Source: Promethearchaeota archaeon (GTDB taxonomy: Archaea; Asgardarchaeota; Lokiarchaeia; Sigynarchaeales; SOKP01). From it: a stretch of DNA of 5,690 nucleotides. Below, one piece after another: positions 1 to 4,853 of the stretch (the stretch's first letter is position 1; each line of letters starts with the position of its first letter). A model generated the notes under the pieces. That model was given only the letters and a program-made list of their open reading frames with translations, was not told the DNA's origin and ran no database searches. The position numbers and the translations under genes were made by a program. The DNA is taken from the NCBI GenBank assembly GCA_019057735.1, contig JAHLWV010000159.1, positions 1-5,690 of the forward strand, read 5' to 3'.

Positions 1-53
1 TCTCTTACTGTGAGAACATTCATTTTACAATTCGGACAATATTTTGATACCAT
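1..53 (-). CDS. Zinc-knuckle protein, N-terminal fragment (paralogue of the gene at 482-868), cut by the window edge
   Basis: Only the first 17 complete codons are inside the window. They read MVSKYCPNCKMNVLTVR, and the frame continues off the left edge. The stretch YCPxCKxNVLxVR is the same as residues 9-21 of the neighbouring complete protein at 482-868, so the two genes are tandem paralogues in the same orientation. The Cys-x2-Cys pair is half of a zinc site; the partner cysteines must lie outside the window. An in-frame ATG also exists at base 59. I prefer the ATG at 53 because AGAGGT (minus strand, bases 66-61) sits 7 bases before it, whereas it would be only 1 base before the ATG at 59. 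By analogy with its paralogue it probably continues into a membrane hairpin and a second Cys-x2-Cys pair. Function unknown. Confidence 0.75.
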   Translation of the reverse strand, partial: MVSKYCPNCKMNVLTVR

Positions 54-60
54 ATACATT

Positions 61-66
61 ACCTCT
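61..66 (-). promoter_or_regulatory. Shine-Dalgarno site that sets the start of the left-edge gene
   Basis: The minus strand reads AGAGGT here, complementary to the 3' end of archaeal 16S rRNA. Its 7-base distance to the ATG at 53 is normal, while the ATG at 59 would be too close. A possible TATA element (TTTAAATT on the minus strand, around 98-106) lies upstream. Confidence 0.55.
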
Positions 67-124
67 TTCAATTATTATCATTTATTTCTGATTACTTAAT
101 TTAAACATAAATTTGATAAATAAT

Positions 125-147
125 AAAAAATCTGGAGTCCAGTTTTT
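125..147. repeat. Symmetric A6 / CTGGAGTCCAG / T5 palindrome, possible bidirectional terminator
   Basis: CTGGA-G-TCCAG at 132-142 is a perfect 5-base inverted repeat around one central base, preceded by six A (125-130) and followed by five T (143-147). On either strand it reads as a small G/C-rich hairpin followed by an oligo-T run. Because the real loop needs about three bases, the usable stem is only about four pairs, so it would be a weak hairpin. It lies between a minus-strand gene end (482) and the next minus-strand start (53), so it could insulate the second gene or be an operator for it. Confidence 0.35.
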
Positions 148-306
148 AGCCAATTGTTTTGGGACAAAAATATATCAAAAATAAAATTCGTGGAGTTAAA
201 AATAACTAAGTTGAAAAATAAATAAATGAATCTTGTAGTGAGGGTTCAACCACGGAAAATTTAACATCCTTTCAAGTTTATAGCACAGGAAATTTTGGTG
301 TACTTA

Positions 307-327
307 ATATCTTGGTTGATAAGATAT
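307..327. repeat. 7-bp perfect inverted repeat with 7-base spacer
   Basis: ATATCTT (307-313) and AAGATAT (321-327) are exact reverse complements separated by seven bases. It lies in the spacer about 155 bases beyond the stop of the zinc-ribbon gene. In such AT-rich DNA a repeat of this size may be chance; no T run follows it directly. Confidence 0.3.
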
Positions 328-391
328 GGGTAAACAATAAGAGAATTTATTTTAGGGTAAGAAAAATAATAACAAGCAAAGATAATTACCT

Positions 392-404
392 AAAAAAAGA
401 AAAA
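392..404 (-). terminator. Oligo-T terminator downstream of the zinc-ribbon gene
   Basis: The minus strand reads TTTTTCTTTTTTT here, about 80 bases beyond the stop codon at 482. Archaeal RNA polymerase is known to terminate at T-rich tracts without needing a hairpin, so this is a plausible end for that transcript. Inferred from sequence alone. Confidence 0.5.
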
Positions 405-481
405 TATCCCAATATTTATTCAATTCATCAAGAGGATGTATTTAGCATAAGATGCAGATTATATTTCTGAAAATCTATTAA

Positions 482-868
482 CTAGACTTTTGATCCACAA
501 TGGGCACAAAACTTTGCGAGCTCGTTTAGTAGTGGCTCTCCACAATATGAGCAATACTTAAGTTTTGAAATTTCGTTAGCATTAACCTTTATATCACTGT
601 TAACATTGCTAATTTGTGGTTTTTGATTTTTAGTTTGAACATAAGCTAGCGATTGAACACTCTTGTATGATTCCAACGATATTTGCGCGTGACAGTGAAT
701 ACAACGGCTCTCAGGTTTATTATAATATATTATTAAATATATTATTAACCCAATTCCCCCTGTAAAGATCAAAAGAATTATCATAAGTGGCCAATTTAAC
801 GCCTCTCTTACTAACAACACATTTTGTTTGCAAATAGGGCAATATCCTACACGATTTCTTGTTGACAT
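482..868 (-). CDS. LITAF-like membrane zinc-ribbon protein with a second C-terminal zinc ribbon
   Basis: A 128-residue protein of unknown function. In order: a Cys-x2-Cys pair (C10, C13, in YCPIC); a hydrophobic stretch at about residues 26-48 with a GG turn (37-38), long enough for one membrane span or a re-entrant hairpin; a second Cys-x2-Cys pair (C56, C59, in RCIHC); a polar linker (65-100); and a complete C-terminal zinc ribbon (C106, C109, C121, C124, with the YCxYCG...FCAHCG pattern common in archaeal zinc ribbons). The first two pairs, split by a hydrophobic segment, have the layout of the LITAF/SIMPLE domain, a membrane-attached zinc domain best known in eukaryotes; this similarity is by pattern only. 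A partial paralogue lies downstream at 1-53. The ATG at 868 is preceded by AGGAT five bases away. The protein probably sits on the cytoplasmic face of the membrane with its zinc sites inside. A generic zinc-ribbon membrane protein is the alternative. Confidence 0.8.
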   Translation of the reverse strand: MSTRNRVGYCPICKQNVLLVREALNWPLMIILLIFTGGIGLIIYLIIYYNKPESRCIHCHAQISLESYKSVQSLAYVQTKNQKPQISNVNSDIKVNANEISKLKYCSYCGEPLLNELAKFCAHCGSKV

Positions 869-892
869 AATTTATCCTAAATAGTTCTTAGG

Positions 893-907
893 CTTTAAAT
901 TTTTAAA
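893..907 (-). promoter_or_regulatory. Probable TATA region of the zinc-ribbon gene
   Basis: The minus strand is TTTTTAAAAATTTAAAG-like here, centred about 30 bases before the ATG at 868. A TATA box at this distance would start transcription only a few bases before the AGGAT ribosome site, giving a very short leader. The sequence is so AT-rich that the exact box cannot be fixed. Confidence 0.4.
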
Positions 908-1091
908 AATATATTAAGATAATGTAAAAATAACCACTTTAAAATTTTTACCGCTGATATTTTCAAATTCTAAAAAGCTGTTAAATAGTATAATTCTGGC
1001 AAAATAATTTGATAAAACTTCTTAACAACCTAAAACTTAGAATTGTTATGCTTCCTATTATTTAATGTAAAATAGACATATTTTTACAATT

Positions 1092-1101
1092 AATTTTTAT
1101 A
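1092..1101 (+). promoter_or_regulatory. Probable TATA box of the tmk-leuC-leuD operon
   Basis: AATTTTTATA is centred about 25 bases upstream of the ATG at 1122, the spacing expected if transcription begins at or next to the start codon. No Shine-Dalgarno-like motif lies before 1122, which supports a leaderless or nearly leaderless transcript. The remaining 869-1121 region holds no reading frame of note. Confidence 0.4.
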
Positions 1102-1121
1102 GATTCAAATAATAGAAATAC

Positions 1122-1760
1122 ATGATAAAAACTATGCAACAAACATTATTTATCGTCCTCGATGGAATTGACGGCGCAGGAACTACGACTCATAGCAAAT
1201 TATTAGCGGGATTTTTATCCTTAAAAGGGTTAAAAACTTATTTAACTCGAGAACCCTCAAGTAGCGAAATTGGGAAGTTATTAAGAATATATTTAAAAGA
1301 CGAAAGAATTCCTGCTTCCACTGATGCTCTGTTATTTGCTGCCGATAGAGTTCTTCATTATAAAAACGAAATAAAAAAAAAATTAGAAGAGGGTTATATA
1401 GTAATATCGGATAGGTATATAGAATCCTCGATTGCTTACCAATCAAGTCAATCCGATGAAATTACCATCGAATGGATAGAAAATTTAAATTTATTTGCTG
1501 GAGAACCAGATATTACAATAATTTTGGATATAGATCCCAAAATTTCATTATCAAGAAAAAATCAAGAATTTTTAGAGAAATTCGAAGACACTTCATTACT
1601 AGATAAAGTAAGACGAGTATACCTTACTCGTGCTGAAAAATTAGGATATTCCATAATAGATACCAACAACATTATCGAATTAGTCCAAACTGAGATTCAA
1701 AAAATCGTTTTGAATAAATTAAAAGAAAAAGGGTTTGTTATTAAAAAATCAAGAAATTGA
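1122..1760 (+). CDS. tmk: Thymidylate kinase (dTMP kinase), variant P-loop
   Basis: Phosphorylates dTMP to dTDP with ATP in the cytoplasm, the last specific step towards dTTP. The 212-residue length is normal. Visible family signatures are: the P-loop region DGIDGAGTTT (14-23); TREP (42-45), which binds dTMP; LLFAADR (70-76); DRYIESSIAYQ (97-107), the family signature; and a LID-like region around 142-160 followed by KVRRVYL (162-168). The odd feature is position 21: the Walker A lysine of GxxGxGK[ST] is threonine, confirmed in the DNA (GGA ACT ACG ACT). Basic residues R145 and K146 in the LID could partly compensate. The ATG at 1122 was chosen for its spacing from the TATA-like box; an ATG at 1134 (MQQTLF) would also fit the family's usual short N-terminus. 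First gene of an apparent operon, 12 bases before the dehydratase large subunit. Family assignment is firm; catalytic competence is inferred. Confidence 0.93.
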   Translation: MIKTMQQTLFIVLDGIDGAGTTTHSKLLAGFLSLKGLKTYLTREPSSSEIGKLLRIYLKDERIPASTDALLFAADRVLHYKNEIKKKLEEGYIVISDRYIESSIAYQSSQSDEITIEWIENLNLFAGEPDITIILDIDPKISLSRKNQEFLEKFEDTSLLDKVRRVYLTRAEKLGYSIIDTNNIIELVQTEIQKIVLNKLKEKGFVIKKSRN

Positions 1761-1772
1761 GCGTGAAAATAA

Positions 1773-3038
1773 ATGAGTCATACAATCGCTGAAAAGGTTT
1801 TAAAAGAGCATTCAAATCTTAAAGAAATTTCTCCGGGACAATTTGTAGATTGCGATATTGATATGATAATGGTACACGAACAATTGGGTGGAAGAATTCA
1901 TTTAGAATATAATAAGCTTGGAATAGACTATATTTGGGATCCTGACAAGGTTTTTTTTATATTAGATCATTGGGTTCCTCCTCCAACGATTTCCTCAGCT
2001 CAAATGCACCAAGACGCAAGAAAATTTGCTGAAAAATATAAAATCTCTCATAATTATGGGTACCAGCTTGATAAAGGAATATGTCATCAAGTACTACCTG
2101 AAATGGGTTTTGCAAGGCCAGGTATGTTAATTGTTGGTTCTGATAGTCATACGACAACCTATGGGGCTTTTAACTGCCTTTCGACGGGGATTGGTGCTAC
2201 TGATGTTTCTGTGGTGTTTGCTACTGGTAAATTGTGGTTTAAAGTACCTGAATCAATCAAGATCAATTTACATGGACGCTTTGAAAAAGGAGTAATGGCT
2301 AAAGATTTTATATTGTCGCTGATCGGAGATATCTCCACTAAGGGGGCCTTATATAAATCTTTGGAATTTCATGGAGATGGTGCTAAAAATCTATCAATAG
2401 ATTCGAGAATGACAATTACTAATATGGTTGTAGAAGCTGGTGCTAAATTCGGGATTTTTCTCCCAGACGATAGGTTGAAGGAATGGTTAGCAAAGCGAAC
2501 AAGTAAACAATATAAAAATGTTGTTCCAGACGAAAAAGCAGAATATCAGCAAGAATTAAATTATCAATTATCAGAAATTACTCCAACGGTTGCAAAACCT
2601 TCCAACCCCGGAAATATAGCTAAAATTGAAGAAGTCGAGGGGATTGAAATAGATCAGGCTTTTTTAGGAAGCTGTACTAATGGTAGAATAGAAGATTTAA
2701 GAATAGCGGCTAAAATTTTAGAGGGAAACAAAATCCATCCTAAGGTTCGAATGATAGTAACTCCTGCTTCAAAAGAAATTTACTTACAAGCCTTAAAAGA
2801 AGGATTATTAGAAATTTTTTTACGTGCTAATGCTATAGTTACTAATTCGACTTGTGGTGCGTGTATTGGGGGACATTTAGGGGTTTTAGGCCCTAATGAA
2901 GTATGTATTAGTAGCACAAATCGTAATTTTAAGGGTAGAATGGGGGATCCAACTTCAGAAATTTATTTGGCATCACCCGCTACGGTTGCTGCGACAGCTA
3001 TAAATGGGAGCATAAAAGATCCACGGGGGATGATCTGA
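1773..3038 (+). CDS. leuC: 3-isopropylmalate / homoaconitate-type dehydratase, large subunit
   Basis: Catalytic subunit of an iron-sulfur hydro-lyase that moves a hydroxyl group between neighbouring carbons of a branched hydroxy-acid. In leucine synthesis the substrate is 2-isopropylmalate; related archaeal enzymes act on homocitrate-type acids for lysine or coenzyme B synthesis. The 421 residues match archaeal stand-alone large subunits. Visible: TIAEKVL (4-10); DHWVPPPT (65-72); GSDSHTTTYGAF (122-133); the three [4Fe-4S] cysteines C301 (GSCTNGR), C361 and C364 (TCGAC); and STNRNFKGRMG (381-391), which helps bind substrate carboxylates. All expected catalytic motifs are intact. Start ATG 1773 follows a weak GCGTGA ribosome site. 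The small subunit starts 2 bases after the stop, so the two are almost surely made together. The family is certain; the gene symbol and substrate are provisional because no other leucine or lysine genes are in the window. Confidence 0.93.
   Translation: MSHTIAEKVLKEHSNLKEISPGQFVDCDIDMIMVHEQLGGRIHLEYNKLGIDYIWDPDKVFFILDHWVPPPTISSAQMHQDARKFAEKYKISHNYGYQLDKGICHQVLPEMGFARPGMLIVGSDSHTTTYGAFNCLSTGIGATDVSVVFATGKLWFKVPESIKINLHGRFEKGVMAKDFILSLIGDISTKGALYKSLEFHGDGAKNLSIDSRMTITNMVVEAGAKFGIFLPDDRLKEWLAKRTSKQYKNVVPDEKAEYQQELNYQLSEITPTVAKPSNPGNIAKIEEVEGIEIDQAFLGSCTNGRIEDLRIAAKILEGNKIHPKVRMIVTPASKEIYLQALKEGLLEIFLRANAIVTNSTCGACIGGHLGVLGPNEVCISSTNRNFKGRMGDPTSEIYLASPATVAATAINGSIKDPRGMI
3026..3035 (+). promoter_or_regulatory. 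Strong Shine-Dalgarno site for the dehydratase small subunit
   Basis: GGGGATGATC, inside the last codons of the large-subunit gene, matches 8 of 10 bases of GGAGGTGATC, the ideal complement of the archaeal 16S 3' end. It lies 5 bases before the ATG at 3041 and supports balanced or coupled translation of the two subunits. It is the best ribosome site in the window. Confidence 0.6.
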
Positions 3039-3040
3039 TT

Positions 3041-3535
3041 ATGGATTTAATTAAAGGGTATGCGTATATTCTGGGTGATGACATTAGCACTGATGATATC
3101 GTTCCAAGTCATACTCTGACGATGAGAGATTCTAATGAAATGGTTAAACACACATTAGAGTTCATAGACCCGCATTTTTCCAAAAATGTTGACAGAGGAA
3201 ATATCATTTTCGCTGGAGAAAACTTTGGAACCGGTAGTTCCCGCGAAGAAGCTGTCCATGTCTTTAAGCTTTTAGGTGTTAAGGCTGTTGTTGCTAGATC
3301 TTTTGCAAGGATATATTTCAGAAATCTTATGAATAACGGTATACCGGCTATTAGTTTAAAGTGGGACTTAAACCAGTTTGCTAAAGAAGATGCTGTAGAA
3401 ATTTCATTACTAAAAGGGATTATTATTAACAAATCAAAAAAAATTACTCTTAACTTTGAAAAGATTCCAGAATTTTTAATGAATATATTGGAGAGCGACG
3501 GCGTAATTAACCAACTAAAAAAATCCCTTAAATAA
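3041..3535 (+). CDS. leuD: 3-isopropylmalate / homoaconitate-type dehydratase, small subunit
   Basis: Partner of the large subunit just upstream; it forms the swivelling domain that closes the active site and largely sets substrate choice. The 164 residues are the usual archaeal length. Visible motifs: GDDISTDDIVP (12-22), AGENFGTGSSREEA (58-71) with the conserved GSSRE, and ARSFARIYFRN (85-95). The specificity loop following the IVP motif reads S23-H-T-L-T-M28. In the methanogen enzymes, as I recall, the equivalent place holds YLRT in homoaconitase (its arginine contacts the extra carboxylate) and YLVY in isopropylmalate isomerase. Here the aromatic Tyr is Thr25, the Arg/Val position is Thr27 and the next is Met28, so neither assignment is supported and the substrate is open. 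The gene ends 3 bases before the end of the convergent HD-domain gene. The subunit family is firm. Confidence 0.92.
   Translation: MDLIKGYAYILGDDISTDDIVPSHTLTMRDSNEMVKHTLEFIDPHFSKNVDRGNIIFAGENFGTGSSREEAVHVFKLLGVKAVVARSFARIYFRNLMNNGIPAISLKWDLNQFAKEDAVEISLLKGIIINKSKKITLNFEKIPEFLMNILESDGVINQLKKSLK
3517..3523 (-). terminator. T7 tract after the HD-domain gene, inside leuD
   Basis: Seven T on the minus strand lie 15-22 bases beyond the stop codon of the HD-domain gene, within the last codons of the convergent dehydratase gene. Plausible archaeal oligo-T terminator for the minus-strand transcript. Confidence 0.4.
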
Positions 3536-3538
3536 CCA

Positions 3539-4075
3539 CTATTTTGTTAGATTTTCTATTTCTTTTTCAATAGTATCAATTCTTTTTTTAGCTTTAGTAA
3601 GTATCTGAGTCTTTCCATATTTGGAAAACCACTTTTCAAATCTCTGTTCTATCGAGACTTCCTTTGTACCAGCTATATATTTATCAGCAAGACAGATAAT
3701 CTTTTCTTCAAGAGTTAATGGCATATAATCTCTTTCTGGTAACCCTACTTGTTTGGCATCTTCTTTATCTAATCCCCCTAACATATGGGTTTCGCAAATT
3801 CTTGAGAGACGCTTTGAAAACCCTCTTTCTTTTAAGATATTAGCTCCAATTATACCGTGTTTGAAATCATGAGTTTTAGATCTACCAATATCGTGTAAAA
3901 TACCACCAATTTCAATTAAATCCTTATCAATGTCTTTATCATTTATTTTTTCTGCTATTTCTAATGCTTTTTCCGCAACTTTCAAAGAATGACGCCTTAC
4001 ATGATAAGAAACTTTTAAAATTTTTAATAAGTCAAAAGCAAAATCGCTATTAGGTAGAGTTTCTTCACTTGCCAT
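3539..4075 (-). CDS. HD-domain (HDIG) predicted metal-dependent phosphohydrolase, TIGR00295-like
   Basis: A 178-residue cytoplasmic protein of the HD superfamily, whose members use histidine and aspartate side chains to hold one or two divalent metals and hydrolyse phosphate esters. Visible metal ligands: H29 (RRHSLKVA), H61-D62 (GILHDIGR, the HDIG-type signature), H73 and H97 at the places expected of a second metal site, and D131 (CLADKYIAG). The segment GLPERDYMPLTLEEK (111-125) and the overall size match the archaeal family known as TIGR00295, whose substrate has not been settled as far as I know. The C-terminus (about 140-178) is a lysine-rich likely coiled helix. The ATG at 4075 has no ribosome site but a strong TATA-like box lies about 57 bases upstream. 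It converges on the dehydratase operon with a 3-base gap; no neighbour points to a substrate. Family assignment strong, function unknown. Confidence 0.88.
   Translation of the reverse strand: MASEETLPNSDFAFDLLKILKVSYHVRRHSLKVAEKALEIAEKINDKDIDKDLIEIGGILHDIGRSKTHDFKHGIIGANILKERGFSKRLSRICETHMLGGLDKEDAKQVGLPERDYMPLTLEEKIICLADKYIAGTKEVSIEQRFEKWFSKYGKTQILTKAKKRIDTIEKEIENLTK
3583..3589 (+). terminator. T7 tract after leuD, inside the HD-domain gene
   Basis: Seven T on the plus strand about 50 bases after the small-subunit stop, preceded by a T5 run at 3563-3567. Both fall in the C-terminal coding part of the opposite gene, where they encode lysine-rich codons on the minus strand. A plausible plus-strand terminator, though the T runs could simply reflect Lys codons of the other gene. 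Confidence 0.4.
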
Positions 4076-4126
4076 TAATTTTTAAGAATTAATTATTTAC
4101 TTTAAGGTTTAGTTATTCAATTGAGC

Positions 4127-4138
4127 TTTATATATAAT
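4127..4138 (-). promoter_or_regulatory. TATA box of the HD-domain gene
   Basis: The minus strand reads ATTATATATAAA, the best TATA match in the window, centred about 57 bases before the ATG at 4075. Transcription would start near 4106 and give a leader of about 30 bases without a Shine-Dalgarno motif. Its presence between the two minus-strand genes suggests they are separate units. Confidence 0.5.
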
Positions 4139-4182
4139 TCTACCATTTAAAAATAGGATGATTTCTAGAAAGCTGATTTTAT

Positions 4183-4671
4183 TTAATAAACTTCTTCATA
4201 TGGTCCGCTGATAAAACCTCCGATTAGACCACCAATAACAGCTCCTAAAATAGCGCTTAGAATTCCTCCAACTGTTACAGAAAGCTGAGCTCCTTGAAAC
4301 AGAGCCATTAAATCTTCTCCAGAGATAACACTTAATAACATCCAAATTAAAAATCCAATTATAATTACTAAACTACTTGCGATAACCCCTCTTTTTAAAC
4401 CTTTTGAAATAGTCCCGCTCACATAACCAATAAAAATGCAAGCTAAAACCTGAGGGGCAAAAAATTCAGCGATCGAGGGTGTTCCAGTAAAAAAAGCAAG
4501 TAAATCAAACTTAAAGTTCGCTCCTATTTGTAAAATGATTACTTTTAATATGTCAGTTTGTAAATAAATCTGTATTTGAATGATAGTGGCTTCCATATTA
4601 AAAAAGAAAACTGTGAAAAAGCTAAACACTATACCAACAATTATACCTAGCACTAACCGATACGAAACCAT
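4183..4671 (-). CDS. Small glycine-rich integral membrane protein, unknown function
   Basis: I do not recognise this 162-residue protein. Hydrophobic segments: about residues 5-24 (first span), a moderately hydrophobic stretch at 28-60 that may lie along the membrane, then spans at about 72-88 (ACIFIGYVSGTI), 94-116 and 133-156. The last span is glycine-zipper-like (GGILSAILGAVIGGLIGG), which favours tight helix packing or oligomer formation. It ends in the short acidic tail PYEEVY. There are no cysteine pairs, catalytic motifs or signal-peptidase site to suggest an enzyme. An in-frame TTG at 4677 would add two residues, but the ATG at 4671 lies 8 bases after AAGGT, while the TTG would be only 2 bases after it, so 4671 is chosen. 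It is divergent from the uS2 gene and lies 107 bases upstream of the HD-domain gene, with a TATA box between. It could be a small transporter-like or structural membrane protein. Confidence 0.75.
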   Translation of the reverse strand: MVSYRLVLGIIVGIVFSFFTVFFFNMEATIIQIQIYLQTDILKVIILQIGANFKFDLLAFFTGTPSIAEFFAPQVLACIFIGYVSGTISKGLKRGVIASSLVIIIGFLIWMLLSVISGEDLMALFQGAQLSVTVGGILSAILGAVIGGLIGGFISGPYEEVY

Positions 4672-4679
4672 TTTCAATT

Positions 4680-4684
4680 ACCTT
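4680..4684 (-). promoter_or_regulatory. Shine-Dalgarno site deciding the membrane-protein start
   Basis: AAGGT on the minus strand is 8 bases before the ATG at 4671 and only 2 bases before the in-frame TTG at 4677, so the ATG is the likely start. A TATA-like TTTATTATAG (4703-4712, minus strand) lies about 37 bases upstream of the ATG. Confidence 0.5.
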
Positions 4685-4810
4685 GTTAGAATTATTAGGG
4701 ACTATAATAAACTTAATAATTGTGATGTATTAAATCTTTAGTTATAAGAGAATTAAAGGAATGCTTTTAATAAAATATTAAAATTATGAAGTTTTATTTA
4801 ATTTATCACG

Positions 4811-4826
4811 ATTATATTTGATATAC
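4811..4826 (+). promoter_or_regulatory. Probable TATA region of the uS2 gene
   Basis: ATTATATTTGATATAC contains two overlapping TATA-like cores (4812-4819 and 4820-4826), 28-42 bases before the TTG at 4854. Transcription from the first would start near 4841, just before the AGGGT ribosome site, giving a leader of about a dozen bases. Confidence 0.4.
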
Positions 4827-4841
4827 TAAATCGCTTACTTT

Positions 4842-4846
4842 AGGGT
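4842..4846 (+). promoter_or_regulatory. Ribosome site supporting the TTG start of uS2
   Basis: AGGGT lies 7 bases upstream of the TTG at 4854. The reading frame has a TAA at 4827-4829 and no ATG or GTG between it and the conserved part until codon 56, so this site and the TTG are the best explanation of the start. Confidence 0.5.
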
Positions 4847-4853
4847 ATTTAAT

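Larger units (their letters stand above)
54..481. other. Gene-free AT-rich spacer between tandem zinc-ribbon paralogues
   Basis: I checked both strands for reading frames and found none longer than about 23 codons, and none with a ribosome site or recognisable motif. No tRNA or other structured RNA could be supported. What it does hold: probable promoter and ribosome site of the left-edge gene (about 61-110), a perfect short palindrome flanked by A and T runs (125-147), an inverted repeat (307-327), and an oligo-T tract downstream of the zinc-ribbon gene (392-404, minus strand). There is no sign of a decayed third paralogue: I saw no Cys-x2-Cys remnant in the minus-strand frames. Confidence 0.6.

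Noticed and set aside
236..256. GGTTCAACC resembling the T-arm of a tRNA
   Set aside because: The flanking bases do not form the 5-bp T stem, and there is no acceptor stem, D-arm box or anticodon arm in the preceding 70 bases.
196..267. Short minus-strand frame of 23 codons in the spacer
   Set aside because: Too short, with no ribosome site, motif or similarity to neighbouring proteins.
1183..1446. Open frame on the minus strand inside thymidylate kinase
   Set aside because: Shadow of tmk; no ribosome site, no family motif, and the plus-strand protein is unmistakable.
1957..2157. Open frame on the minus strand inside the dehydratase large subunit
   Set aside because: Antisense to conserved LeuC motifs with no independent support.
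3109..3432. Open frame of 107 codons on the minus strand inside the dehydratase small subunit
   Set aside because: Antisense to the conserved GSSRE region of LeuD; composition looks like a shadow frame.
4154..4176. GGATGA...CTGA with an 11-base spacing, like half of a C/D-box guide RNA
   Set aside because: The box C is imperfect and there are no C' and second D boxes; the site also overlaps the palindrome TTTCTAGAAA and could be chance.
4672..4677. Upstream TTG as start of the membrane protein
   Set aside because: It is only 2 bases after the AAGGT ribosome site; the ATG six bases further on has normal spacing.
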